Positions 1 to 8,573 of a stretch of DNA of 64,000 nt are shown piece by piece. The notes beneath the pieces are model-generated. The model did no database searches and was not told where the DNA came from. It was given only the letters and a program-made list of their open reading frames with translations. The stretch comes from Belliella calami (GTDB lineage: Bacteria > Bacteroidota > Bacteroidia > Cytophagales > Cyclobacteriaceae). The stretch spans positions 124,001-188,000 of the forward strand of contig NZ_JAKZGS010000008.1 of NCBI RefSeq assembly GCF_022549695.1, in the 5' to 3' direction. Position 1 is the first letter of the stretch, and the number at the start of each line of letters is the position of its first letter. Both the position numbers and the translations under genes were made by a program.

Positions 1-31
1 TTGCTCCAAATAGCAAGATTATCAAAATTAG

Positions 32-75
32 AGCAGGGAGAGGTAGTTTCAAGCTATGTTTTCCTGCTTTTTTTT
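32..75 (+). terminator. Intrinsic terminator of a gene left of the window
   Basis: AGCAGG at 32-37 pairs with CCTGCT at 63-68, with extra pairing inside (TAG/CTA), and is followed at once by a run of eight T. It would end a plus-strand transcript entering from the left. A reading frame ending in TAG at 11-13 may be the tail of that gene, but too little is visible to say. Confidence 0.55.
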
Positions 76-177
76 ATTCACCCCAATTTTGTCAATTCTC
101 GTTAGGGTTTTAAACTAAGTTAATCCACAGCTAAGTCAAGCTAGTGTAAATCAAAACTGTCTTTGTCTTTGAAAATA

Positions 178-427
178 ATCGTCCGTCCCTACGAGACTTT
201 TGTCAATCTTGGGATTTCTAAGTCAGTGGGTTGAAACCCACTGTTACTAGATCGTTTGTGCCGCTGGCACTATGAGGCAAGCATTTTGATGTTTGATTTA
301 GACCAAGATAGCTAGCTGCTGGAAAATATACATCAGCTCCATAGGAGCGACCGATCTATTAGTCATGGATTTCAATCCATGACAAGGAGATGTCATCCAA
401 ACCAGAAGTCCCGTAGGGATGATCGAT
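178..427. repeat. REP-like palindromic repeat cluster
   Basis: The stretch holds two near-perfect palindromes: 224-243 (CAGTGGGTT, 2 nt, AACCCACTG) and 362-383 (GTCATGGATT, 2 nt, AATCCATGAC). Its ends are inverted copies of each other: 178-199 reads TCCCTACGAGACTT near its end, and the reverse complement of 406-427 carries TCCCTACGGGACTT. A further motif at 341-356 (ATAGGAGCGACCGATC) resembles the right end. No open reading frame is convincing here. The arrangement resembles dispersed REP/BIME-type repeats. Inference: a non-autonomous repeat; no transposase is in view. Confidence 0.6.
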
Positions 428-530
428 ACAGTATGGGGCCGATTGGCAAATTTCTATGTTAATTTTAAAAAACGAGATTGGAAGCAGGCGATGTCCGTCA
501 TTGGTTGGGGGAAAATAAAAAAAAAATTAT

Positions 531-681
531 ATGTGTATCCGCTTTCTTGCACGTAGCCAAACAATAGATTTTTGGAGGATCGATTTGTATGTTATGTTGA
601 CTGTTGACAATTTTCCGGTGACGAGAATCCGCAACACATAATACCTCTTCTTACCCTACGTGCAACATTGCGGATACTCAT
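531..681. repeat. Inverted repeat pair, 26-nt arms
   Basis: 531-556 (starts ATGTGTATCCGC, ends TTGCACGTAG) matches the reverse complement of 656-681 at about 22 of 26 positions, with 99 nt between. A diverged copy of the left arm and its right flank (ATGTGTA..TCCGCTT..., then CAAACAA) recurs at 6524-6560. This suggests a short dispersed non-coding repeat. Nothing else is recognisable between the REP-like cluster and the end of the AraC-type gene at 709. Confidence 0.5.
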
Positions 682-708
682 AAAAATTTATCACTCAAGA
701 AGGAAAAG

Positions 709-1740
709 CTATTTCTTAATATCCTTTGGCAATATCCCGAAGGCTTTTTTGAAAGCAGAGGTGAAATGGGTCGCGTGATTATAGCCCAATTCCTCGGCGA
801 TTTCTACAATTTTCAGGTCAGTTTCCATGAGCTTTTTTCGTGCCAGCTCCATTTTATAATCTTGCAAAAGTGCAAAAGCGGTCATGCCAAAAGCTTCTTT
901 GAATTTTTTCTTAAGATCAAATTCATTCGTCCCTACCATGTTCGCCAAGTCTTTCAGACTAGGGGGATTAGACATTCTTTGGATTAAGATTTCTTTTGCC
1001 AAGTTCATTTTTTCTAGATCCATTTCGCTCAAAGGAGATTTTTTGAAGTCATGGATGTTGTCAAATTCATTCATCAATAAGATGACGAATTCCAAGGTTT
1101 TCAACTCTACATAATGACTCAAAAAACAGCCTGAGTATCTTTTTGTGGTAAAGTCTTGGATCATGGCTCGCAAAGTAGTACTGATCGAAATGTTGTTTGG
1201 AGAAAATGACTCGCCTTGGCCATGTTTGATTTTTTCTATGAAATCAGCAATCCTCAAATAGAAATCAGGAAAGTTTTTTTCCAAAAAACCTAAATGAATA
1301 TTGAAAACTAAAACCTCAAAACCATCTACTGATTCGTTTTCTATGGCAATTTCATCACATTTATAATAAATGAAATTGGCAGTGAGTGGATTGATTTGGT
1401 AGATGGTTTTATTGTTTTCCTTTAAGTTGTACCTTAATTTGCCCTTCAGACAAAAGTTAACCTGTATATAATCAGGTCGTGTTTTTATAATTATAGTGTT
1501 TTGTTTATTGGTTATGCTTTTGGCGTAGCAATAATATATTTTCTCGGACAAAAATTCCTGACCAATTACACCTTCTTCTTTTATCTCTTTAAATAGAAGT
1601 TTGTTAGACGAAGTATCGGTAGAGACTTGCCAATACTCGCTCTTTTCCTGACCTTTTGGATCAATTTTATCTAAAAGTCGTTCAAATTGCTTTGTTTCTT
1701 TTTCTCCCTCTTTCGTCATTTTAATTCCCTTAAGGGTCAT
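709..1740 (-). CDS. AraC-family transcriptional regulator
   Basis: Predicted cytoplasmic DNA-binding regulator of 343 residues. The C-terminal 100 residues form a typical AraC double helix-turn-helix: first helix pair around 'SLKDLANMVGTNEFDLKKKF', second around 'KIVEIAEELGYNHATHFTSA', ending with the usual 'FKKAFGILPKDIKK'. The N-terminal 240 residues are a ligand or sensor domain I cannot assign. The gene is divergent from the SusC-type gene with only 72 nt between the start codons, so it probably controls that operon; PchR-like AraC regulators beside TonB receptors respond to siderophores. The start could be ATG at 1740 or the second ATG at 1719; there is no ribosome-binding site to decide. 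AraC membership is firm; the inducer is unknown. Confidence 0.88.
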   Translation of the reverse strand: MTLKGIKMTKEGEKETKQFERLLDKIDPKGQEKSEYWQVSTDTSSNKLLFKEIKEEGVIGQEFLSEKIYYCYAKSITNKQNTIIIKTRPDYIQVNFCLKGKLRYNLKENNKTIYQINPLTANFIYYKCDEIAIENESVDGFEVLVFNIHLGFLEKNFPDFYLRIADFIEKIKHGQGESFSPNNISISTTLRAMIQDFTTKRYSGCFLSHYVELKTLEFVILLMNEFDNIHDFKKSPLSEMDLEKMNLAKEILIQRMSNPPSLKDLANMVGTNEFDLKKKFKEAFGMTAFALLQDYKMELARKKLMETDLKIVEIAEELGYNHATHFTSAFKKAFGILPKDIKK

Positions 1741-1760
1741 TAATCAAGTAATTCATCTTT

Positions 1761-1805
1761 TACTTTTGCATCACAAAATTAATTCTTTTTTAGACTTAAT
1801 CTAAA
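1761..1805 (+). promoter_or_regulatory. Candidate -7 box plus operator palindrome upstream of the SusC-type gene
   Basis: TACTTTTG at 1761-1768 fits the Bacteroidota -7 element TAnnTTTG, although no TTTG lies at the usual upstream distance. Downstream, 1789-1805 reads TTTAGA-CTTAA-TCTAAA, a 6-bp-arm palindrome ending 7 nt before the ATG at 1813. On the opposite strand TAATTTTG (1781-1774) could be the -7 box of the AraC gene, with the palindrome in its spacer. The palindrome resembles DtxR/IdeR-family iron boxes (TTAGGnnnnnCCTAA-like). That identity is inference. Confidence 0.4.
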
Positions 1806-1812
1806 TAAATCG

Positions 1813-4800
1813 ATGAAGAAAAATTTACATACATTAAAAACAAGTTGCTTTAAACTCTTTCCTATTCTGATTCTCATGTTGATTTCGAATGAAATCTTGG
1901 CACAAAGAATCCATGTGAATGGACAGGTGTTGGATAGTTATTCTAGAGAATCGCTTCCTGGAGCTACTATTCAAGTAAAGGACAGCCCCGCTACAGCTGT
2001 TACTGATGCTGAAGGAAGGTTCAGGATGTATGCAGAAGTTGGAGATATCTTGCTGATCAAGTTTGTAGGTTTCAAATCTCAGGAGATTTTAGCTTCCGAA
2101 GATGAACAGAATGTAACTATTTATCTTAAAGAGAATGTGACAGAATTGTCAGAAGTGGAGGTTACTGCTGCATTGGGATTTTCCAGACCAGCAAAAGAAT
2201 TGGGCAGTTCTGCCCAAATTGTGGATTCTGAGAATTTGAATCAAGGCAAGACTGTGAACCCTTTGTTTGGTTTGTCAAGTAAAGTGGCTGGTCTGAGGAT
2301 CAATATGTATGACAGCAAAGTAGATCCTGCAGCTCAAGTTGTGTTGAGGGGAAATCGGTCTTTGCAAAGATCTTCGGGCATCGATGGAAGAAATCCAAAT
2401 GAACCAATTTATGTTGTAGATGGTGTTCCTATTCCTGATATCAGCAGATTGAATCCCAATGACATAGAAAGCATCACTGTTCTCAAAGGTGCAAATGCTG
2501 CCGCACTATATGGATCTGAAGGTGTAAATGGTGCCTTGATGATCACAACAAAGAGAGGAAGAAAAGGTGAGGGTATCGTGAGGATCAGTAACACCACGAC
2601 ATTCTCAAATGTCTATTTTCTTCCTGAAGCGCAGACCTTGTATGGACAAGGAAACAATGGTGTCTATAGTCCAACAACTTTCGAGTCATGGGGGCCGGCA
2701 TTTGATGGTACTTCTAGACCATTTGGAAATCCCTTACCTGACGGAACTCAACCTATGCTGACTTATGCAGCTCCATCTAGAGACAATAGACTGAACTTAT
2801 TCCAAACTGGTGTCAATGTTCAGAATGATGTCTCTTTTTCTGGAGGAGATGATGTAAGTACCTATTTCCTTTCTGCCCAATACGTAACACAAACAGGGAT
2901 AATTCCTGAAGATAAAAACAATAGAGTCAATTTGAGATTCAATGGATCCAGAGATTTCGGAAAACTGAAAACTTCCTACAATATAAATTTTATTAACAAC
3001 AAAAAAGATATTACCCCTGATGGACCTTGGATCAGTTCCTATAGAATGCCTGCCAATTTTGACTATGACATGATCAGAAACTGGGAGGATCTCAATTCTC
3101 CGGGGAACCCCAATAACTACTTTATACCCAATGGAAGCTGGCTTAGAAATCCATATTTTTTGATTGATAATATTAGAAATCAAAACAATCAGCAAATCCT
3201 AAACGGAAAGATTGAACTGAATTATGCCGTAGCTCCTTGGATGGATGTTTTGTACCGAGTGGGGATGTATTCTTCCACAGATGAAGTGCGGAATTTTACC
3301 AATAAATATCAAGCAGAAGGTACAAGAAATACACCTGGATCAGTAAGTGATCAAAGTCTCTTTTATAGAAGGTTGAATTCTGACTTGATCATTAGCTTGA
3401 AGAAAGATTTTGGTGACTTCAGCAATAGATTGCTCCTTGGACAGAATATCAGAACTGATTATAGAAAAACTCAAAATGTATCGGCAAGCAACTTGCTATA
3501 TACTGACATCATCAATCCAGACAGTAGGCAAGGTGAGTTGGGCGGTGGATCTGGGATTACGGAGCAAAGATCACTTGCTGTGTATGGTGAGTATGTTGCT
3601 GGATACAAGGATCTCTTGTTTGTGACATTTACAGGTCGAAATGATTGGATTTCTACATTAAGCAAGGAAAACAGATCATATTTCTATCCAGGCGTAAGTG
3701 CATCCTTGGTAGCTTCTGAAGCGATCCCGGCATTGAGACAGGTTAGGAAATTATCATTTGCTAAAATCTACACTTCATGGAATAAGACTGGAAACGTAAC
3801 CCTTTCTCCTTATCAATTGAACAATGCCTATAGTCAAAGTAATGGTTTTCCATTTGGGAACTCAATAGGATTCTTACCTGGCCTGACCAATCCAAATCCA
3901 AATATTCAACCTGAGTTTGTGACTTCCTTTGAAGCAGGATTCCAATTGGGAATGTTCAACCATAGATTGTACGTGGACGGTGCTTATGTATATTCTGATG
4001 CAGACGGGCAGATTTCAAATGCCAACATCTCCAGGGCTACAGGATACAATGCCATGTTGGTCAATTCAGGTAGAATGACGAATAATATTATAGAATTGAG
4101 TGTAAGTGGAGATGTGGTGAGGACCATGGATTGGAATTTCAATCTAGGTTTCAATTTCACCTATACCAACAATGTGGTTCGGGAACTTTATGGAGGAGCT
4201 GAGTTTCGTCAGAATTTCAGACAATCTTATGCTTTTGTCGGAGACCAATTTCCAATGCTATGGGTGAGTGACTACCAAAGAACTCTAGATGGAAGGGTAG
4301 TGGTAGATGCCGAAACAGGTGATCCATTAGTAGCACCGGATAATGTGAAGTTGGGCCCGATGGTTCCTCCTTACATGATGGGAATCAACTCTAGGATAGA
4401 TTACAAAGGTTTTTCCCTAGCAGCACAGTTTGATTGGAGAATGGGAGGATGGTTCTACTCTGAGACAATTCCACCGATGTACGAATTCGGAACACACCCA
4501 ATCACAGCAGCTTATGGAAGGGAAGCTTTCGTATGGCCAAATTCAGTGATAGAAACTTCACCAGGAGTGTTTGTAGAAAACACAAGTCTGACCACATCAG
4601 GTGGAGGAAAGGAGTTTTGGACGAGACAAGGCGCTGTTCAGAGTAATACTGCTGCAAAAGCTGACTTCTTCAAGCTTCGTGAATTGAGCCTTAGCTATAC
4701 TGTTCCTGCGACACTATTGCAGGGTCAGAAAATTTTCCGCGAAGCTTCAGTAGGAGTGGTTGCTACGAATTTATTTATCATAACTCATTCAAGTAATAAT

Positions 4801-4905
4801 ATCGGTGACCCAGAGTATTTATACAACAACACAGATGGGTATTACAGTTTTAGGCAAGTTCCTCCGATGCGAACAATTGGCTTCACTGTGAATGCTTCTT
4901 TCTAA
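1813..4905 (+). CDS. SusC/RagA-family TonB-linked outer-membrane protein
   Basis: A 1030-residue TonB-dependent outer-membrane transporter. Residues 1-30 are a signal peptide ending 'ILAQ'. Residues about 34-118 form the CarboxypepD_reg-like N-terminal domain typical of SusC proteins ('HVNGQVLDSYSRESLPGATI'). The plug domain follows, with the hallmark 'EPIYVVDGVPIPD' and 'ALYGSEGVNGALMITTKRG'. The rest is a long beta-barrel ending in Phe ('FTVNASF'), as expected for BAM-assembled barrels. It is followed by a SusD-type lipoprotein gene and a PepSY membrane protein gene, and it is divergent from an AraC regulator. SusC pairs usually import glycans or peptides; this neighbourhood points instead to a metal chelate. 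The family is certain, the substrate is not. Confidence 0.95.
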   Translation: MKKNLHTLKTSCFKLFPILILMLISNEILAQRIHVNGQVLDSYSRESLPGATIQVKDSPATAVTDAEGRFRMYAEVGDILLIKFVGFKSQEILASEDEQNVTIYLKENVTELSEVEVTAALGFSRPAKELGSSAQIVDSENLNQGKTVNPLFGLSSKVAGLRINMYDSKVDPAAQVVLRGNRSLQRSSGIDGRNPNEPIYVVDGVPIPDISRLNPNDIESITVLKGANAAALYGSEGVNGALMITTKRGRKGEGIVRISNTTTFSNVYFLPEAQTLYGQGNNGVYSPTTFESWGPAFDGTSRPFGNPLPDGTQPMLTYAAPSRDNRLNLFQTGVNVQNDVSFSGGDDVSTYFLSAQYVTQTGIIPEDKNNRVNLRFNGSRDFGKLKTSYNINFINNKKDITPDGPWISSYRMPANFDYDMIRNWEDLNSPGNPNNYFIPNGSWLRNPYFLIDNIRNQNNQQILNGKIELNYAVAPWMDVLYRVGMYSSTDEVRNFTNKYQAEGTRNTPGSVSDQSLFYRRLNSDLIISLKKDFGDFSNRLLLGQNIRTDYRKTQNVSASNLLYTDIINPDSRQGELGGGSGITEQRSLAVYGEYVAGYKDLLFVTFTGRNDWISTLSKENRSYFYPGVSASLVASEAIPALRQVRKLSFAKIYTSWNKTGNVTLSPYQLNNAYSQSNGFPFGNSIGFLPGLTNPNPNIQPEFVTSFEAGFQLGMFNHRLYVDGAYVYSDADGQISNANISRATGYNAMLVNSGRMTNNIIELSVSGDVVRTMDWNFNLGFNFTYTNNVVRELYGGAEFRQNFRQSYAFVGDQFPMLWVSDYQRTLDGRVVVDAETGDPLVAPDNVKLGPMVPPYMMGINSRIDYKGFSLAAQFDWRMGGWFYSETIPPMYEFGTHPITAAYGREAFVWPNSVIETSPGVFVENTSLTTSGGGKEFWTRQGAVQSNTAAKADFFKLRELSLSYTVPATLLQGQKIFREASVGVVATNLFIITHSSNNIGDPEYLYNNTDGYYSFRQVPPMRTIGFTVNASF

Positions 4906-4933
4906 CATTATAAATCTCCAATCGAATTCAAAA

Positions 4934-6442
4934 ATGAAAAGATATATTTTAAATACCCTTTTTGCACTTTCACTATTTGCCCTGTCTTCTTGCGACGAAT
5001 TTCTGGACGTGAATAGCAATCCTAACAGCCCAATTGGTGACAACCTTCCACTGAGCGCTAAGCTACCTGGGGCATTGGTGTCAGTGGCCAACCAGGAAAC
5101 ACTCCAACTAAATCAAATAGGTTCATTCTGGGGAGGTTATTGGGGGACGAACAATGAAGGAATCAATCAGTTTTTTGATTTGAAAACCTACAATGGCCAA
5201 AATATCAGAAGTCAAAGAGAAGGTATTCCTGTTTGGGAAAATGGCTTCAACAACATCCTTTACTTCAGATTGATTCAGGAAGAAGCCGAAGAGAATGGGC
5301 AATTATTTTATGCCGGCACTTCGAAAATAATGCAGGGAATGCTGTTTTTGAGATTGGTAGATATGTATAACAATATCCCTTTTGACGATGCTGCGCAGGG
5401 AAGTGAATTAATCAACCCTAAGTACGAACCGGGAAATGTTGTCTATCAGAAATCTATCGATTTGATCTCAGCTGGGATTGACGATGTGAAAGCTTCTGGA
5501 GTAATTCCCCAAAATCACGGAGATGTATTGTTCAATGGTGATAAAGTGCTTTGGGCAAAATTTGGAAATACCTTGAAGCTAAGGGCTTTGATTAGGCAAA
5601 GCGAAAAAGCTGATGCAGGTTATATTTCTTCAGAAATCCAAAAAATAAGCGCAGAAGGAAGTGGGTTTTTGTCAGCAGGTGAAACTGCCGCTGTCAATCC
5701 AGGATATCTGAATTCCAATGGGAAAATGAATCCATTTTGGGCGTCCTACTATAGGGATGTTCAGGGAAATACTACTGCCAACTACCAGAATATTCGTCCT
5801 ACAAATTACTTGCTAAGTCAATTGGAAAGTAAAAATGATCCAAGGTTGGAGCGATTGTATGTAGCGGTGGATGGTAGTTACAAAGGTGTGGTGTTTGGAA
5901 ATTCTGAAGCAGGAAATCCGGACTTTGAAAGGAATGCAACATCGGCATTTAGAGGACCAAATGAAAATGGAGGTCAAGCGACTGGCATTTTTCATGCACT
6001 GAATCAATCCAGTGTGATTCTGAGTGATTTTGAAAGTTTGTTTTTGCAAGCTGAAGCTGCACACAGAGGTTGGGTTTCCCAAGATGTAGCGTTGCTGTAC
6101 AATCAGGCAATTGCGCAGTCATTTTCTTACACTAAAGTCCCAGCAGCCGCATTGAGCAGTTACCTAGATCAAGAATCAGTGGCGATCACTTCAGGTCCCA
6201 ATCGTCTAGAAAGAATCATAGAGCAGAAATGGTTGGCACTAAACAGCGTAAGCAGCATAGAAGCATGGAATGATTTCAGAAGGTTGGGAATTCCAAATTA
6301 TCCAAGAACAGCAGCTAGTGGCGTGACCGGAATACCTTTGAGATTGATGTACCCAGAAACAGAAAGAGGAACAAACAATGAAGAGGTCGTAGCCCAAGGA
6401 AATGACGAAATGCTGACTGCAAAAATATGGTGGATGCCGTAA
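4934..6442 (+). CDS. SusD/RagB-like nutrient-binding lipoprotein
   Basis: Surface lipoprotein that would act as the lid and binding partner of the SusC-type barrel just upstream. I place the start at ATG 4934 rather than in the frame open from 4892, because 4934 gives a clean lipoprotein signal: 'MKRYILNTLFALSLFALSSC' with the acylated Cys at residue 20, followed by 'DEFLDVNSNPNSP', the opening typical of the SusD-like_2 group. The 502-residue length fits. The gene starts 28 nt after the SusC stop, so the two are surely co-transcribed. The C-terminal part keeps 'IIEQKWLALNSVSSIEAWNDFRRLGIPNYP', shown here only as a landmark split as IIEQKWLALN / EAWNDFRRLG. The bound ligand cannot be read from sequence. 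Confidence 0.92.
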   Translation: MKRYILNTLFALSLFALSSCDEFLDVNSNPNSPIGDNLPLSAKLPGALVSVANQETLQLNQIGSFWGGYWGTNNEGINQFFDLKTYNGQNIRSQREGIPVWENGFNNILYFRLIQEEAEENGQLFYAGTSKIMQGMLFLRLVDMYNNIPFDDAAQGSELINPKYEPGNVVYQKSIDLISAGIDDVKASGVIPQNHGDVLFNGDKVLWAKFGNTLKLRALIRQSEKADAGYISSEIQKISAEGSGFLSAGETAAVNPGYLNSNGKMNPFWASYYRDVQGNTTANYQNIRPTNYLLSQLESKNDPRLERLYVAVDGSYKGVVFGNSEAGNPDFERNATSAFRGPNENGGQATGIFHALNQSSVILSDFESLFLQAEAAHRGWVSQDVALLYNQAIAQSFSYTKVPAAALSSYLDQESVAITSGPNRLERIIEQKWLALNSVSSIEAWNDFRRLGIPNYPRTAASGVTGIPLRLMYPETERGTNNEEVVAQGNDEMLTAKIWWMP

Positions 6443-6500
6443 GGAAAGAGTCAACTGTCAAGAGATTAGTTGATTGAGTTATTGGTTGATTAGGTTTTTG

Positions 6501-6592
6501 GTTAGTGCATCCTTTTATAAAGAATGTGTATATCCGCTTACTTATCAGTAGTCAAACAAATTGATTTGTTTTAAGTCAATTGATGCACTAAC
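6501..6592. repeat. 92-bp element bounded by an 11-bp perfect inverted repeat
   Basis: GTTAGTGCATC at 6501-6511 is the exact reverse complement of GATGCACTAAC at 6582-6592. Inside lies a diverged copy of the 531-570 sequence (ATGTGTATATCCGCTT at 6524-6539, then GTCAAACAA) and a second palindrome at 6554-6571 (AAACAAAT, TG, ATTTGTTT). A weaker third relative may sit at 8266-8310, which shares CAGTAG and ATTAACCTGTG with this neighbourhood. Confidence 0.5.
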
Positions 6593-6631
6593 AACTAATA
6601 ACCATATTAACCTGTGGCCTAAATAAAAAAG

Positions 6632-6694
6632 TGTTAAGCGTTAAAACGTTAATTGTTAAGTGCTTTTAACGTTTTAACGCTTAACATTGAACAT
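6632..6694. repeat. Perfect 21-bp inverted repeat; copy 1 of a dispersed repeat
   Basis: Arms at 6632-6652 (TGTTAAGCGTTAAAACGTTAA) shown in two parts as TGTTAAGCGTT / AAAACGTTAA, and 6666-6686, separated by 13 nt, are exact reverse complements. The right arm plus 8 nt (6666-6694) recurs at 26864-26892 with a single difference in 29 nt. The hairpin lacks a T-run, so it is not a standard terminator. Inference: a small mobile or REP-like repeat. Confidence 0.6.
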
Positions 6695-6810
6695 TTTACC
6701 AAGATAGTTGTAGAGAGTCGCACTCACAGATCAGAGGATAAAGTTTGTCCAATTTCTAAGACTAGGCAATATTATCAAATAGTAAAAAGGAAACATATAA
6801 ATATTCTAAT

Positions 6811-8115
6811 ATGGCAAATGTAAATCAAACAAAAGGTCTCTGGCAGAAAACCAGGAAATTCTTCAATGATGTCCATTTATGGGCAGGCTTGATTAGTGGG
6901 TTGGTAATTCTTGTAGTTTGCCTGACAGGGACTATTTATGTTTATAATACGGAAATCAGGGAGATGGGAGCATCACATCTGTATAAAGTAGAAGTGCCGC
7001 AGGATACAAGAAAACTCAGTCCTGACAAGGTTATTGAACTTGTCAAAGCTGAGACGGATGCACCTATTACAGGAATTAGCATTGAAAAATCTGCAAGTCG
7101 ACCATTTCAAGTAAATACAAGGCCAGAAGGCGGCAATAGTAGGTTTGGAGTAACCTATTTTGTAAATCCCTACACCGGTCAAATCTTGGGCAAAAGTGAT
7201 GAGCCCAATCAGGTGGCAGAATTCATGGGTTATATGTTTAGTCTTCACCGATGGTTGTTGTTGGACAAAATCGAGGAACCATTGATTGGGGATTTGCCAA
7301 ACAGGACTCTGGGGAGTTATATTACAGGTGCATGTACTATTTTGTTTACCATCGGAGTGATTACGGGAATGATCATCTGGTTTCCCCAAAGAATCAAAAA
7401 TTGGCGACAAGGATTGAAAGTCAAATTTGGGAAAAGCTGGAAACGGACAAACCATGATTTGCACAATACCTTGGCTTTTTATTCGATTATAATACTTTTT
7501 TTGATGGGTGTCACTGGCCCATTCTGGTCATTTCCATGGTATAGGGAAGCATTGCAAAAATCATTGGGCACTTACCAGGAAAGACCTGCTCCAGGTGCTG
7601 AAAGAGGGCAAGGAAGAGAAGGCCAAAAAAGGGGAGCTGATGATGGAAAACAGGGAGATTCGACCCAAGAAGAAGTCAATGTGCCAATTCATTCCATTAT
7701 GGATTACATAGCAGTGGTTGACCATCACTTACAGTATGAAGGGAATTACAGAGTGAATTTGCCACAAAAAGCTGGAGATCCAGTGAATATCCAAAAAGGA
7801 AGGACAGGTTTTTTTGCACCATCTGCTGGTGACAAAGTCGTTTTGAATTCTGCCAACTTGGAAGTCATAGAGAAGGATATCTTTAGAGACAAACCTTTCA
7901 ATGAGAGGGTTTCCAGTTCGATTAAAGCGCTACATTTAGGTGATGTTTATGGGCAATTTTCAAAGTTGTTGTATTTCATTGCTTGTTTGATAGCCACTAG
8001 CTTACCTGTCACCGGGACGCTGATTTGGATCAACAAAATGAAAAAGAAAAAACCAAATCCAAGAAGAAAAGTAAAGACTTCTGACACAAAAACACATTCA
8101 GAGGTGTTGAATTAA
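6811..8115 (+). CDS. PepSY-associated transmembrane protein (ferric-siderophore reductase-like)
   Basis: A 434-residue inner-membrane protein of the PepSY_TM family. A first membrane segment at about residues 23-45 ('LISGLVILVVCLTGTIYVYN') follows a conserved 'HLWAG'. Later membrane segments lie near 172-192, 222-242 and 385-408. Periplasmic loops carry PepSY-like sequence. His residues sit near the membrane faces ('SLHRWLL', 'NHDLHNTLAF', 'ALHLGDVYG') as in haem-binding relatives. Residues about 260-285 are a charged Glu/Gly/Arg linker. PepSY_TM proteins next to TonB receptors, for example FoxB-type and Bacteroides XusC-type proteins, are linked to reduction and release of iron from siderophores. 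Here the gene follows SusC/SusD-type genes, separated by repeats. The role is inferred from context. Confidence 0.82.
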   Translation: MANVNQTKGLWQKTRKFFNDVHLWAGLISGLVILVVCLTGTIYVYNTEIREMGASHLYKVEVPQDTRKLSPDKVIELVKAETDAPITGISIEKSASRPFQVNTRPEGGNSRFGVTYFVNPYTGQILGKSDEPNQVAEFMGYMFSLHRWLLLDKIEEPLIGDLPNRTLGSYITGACTILFTIGVITGMIIWFPQRIKNWRQGLKVKFGKSWKRTNHDLHNTLAFYSIIILFLMGVTGPFWSFPWYREALQKSLGTYQERPAPGAERGQGREGQKRGADDGKQGDSTQEEVNVPIHSIMDYIAVVDHHLQYEGNYRVNLPQKAGDPVNIQKGRTGFFAPSAGDKVVLNSANLEVIEKDIFRDKPFNERVSSSIKALHLGDVYGQFSKLLYFIACLIATSLPVTGTLIWINKMKKKKPNPRRKVKTSDTKTHSEVLN

Positions 8116-8232
8116 TTCTGGGTTAGATGATTTAAGGTTAAAAAATTTTATAATCATAGAATCTTAGAGAGTAAAAAATATTTAAACTAAAGCTTATCCA
8201 TGTTTTAAGTTCAGCTTTCTTTAGAATTATGT

Positions 8233-8265
8233 AAAGGAAAAATCTAAATTTGATTTTTCCTTTTT
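8233..8265 (+). terminator. Intrinsic terminator after the PepSY gene
   Basis: AAAGGAAAAATC (8233-8244) pairs perfectly over 12 bp with GATTTTTCCTTT (8252-8263) around a 7-nt loop and runs into further T. It lies 118 nt past the PepSY stop codon. The A/T-rich stem makes it usable in both directions. Confidence 0.6.
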
Positions 8266-8573
8266 ATGTATATCCTTTTTCATACCAGTAGAATCTAAAT
8301 AATTGAATTAACCTGTGATTTCGAACCAATATCAATAAATATCCAATATCTATTAGTATCAGTTTGCCAAAAAACAATCGTTTAATTGATTAGTGGCATG
8401 ATTGGGGATAATCATATTACTTTTTTAAAAAATGCTTTACCAAAGTTAATCCTACTTTTCTTTCTTTGATTGACTATTTTTAGAAATTCATTTACCTTGT
8501 TAAGTAACAGACAAATTAAGGGCCTATCAAGCCAAGTATTATCATTTTATCTAGCAATCAATTATTTTATACA
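8264..8573. other. Intergenic region with a candidate promoter
   Basis: About 300 nt without a gene between the PepSY terminator and the DUF4221-like gene. Apart from a possible third degenerate copy of the 6501-6592 repeat (8266-8310) and the promoter listed at 8470-8499, I see nothing. Confidence 0.5.
8470..8499 (+). promoter_or_regulatory. Candidate promoter of the two-lipoprotein operon
   Basis: TTG at 8470-8472, 20 nt, then TACCTTG at 8493-8499, a one-base-short match to the Bacteroidota -7 element TAnnTTTG. Transcription would begin near 8505, about 70 nt before the ATG at 8574. Confidence 0.35.

Larger units (their letters stand above)
6443..6810. other. Intergenic region filled with repeats
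   Basis: No gene is seen between the SusD-type and PepSY-type genes. The stretch contains two separately listed inverted-repeat structures (6501-6592 and 6632-6694). Whether the PepSY gene belongs to the upstream operon therefore depends on whether these act as terminators. Confidence 0.6.
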
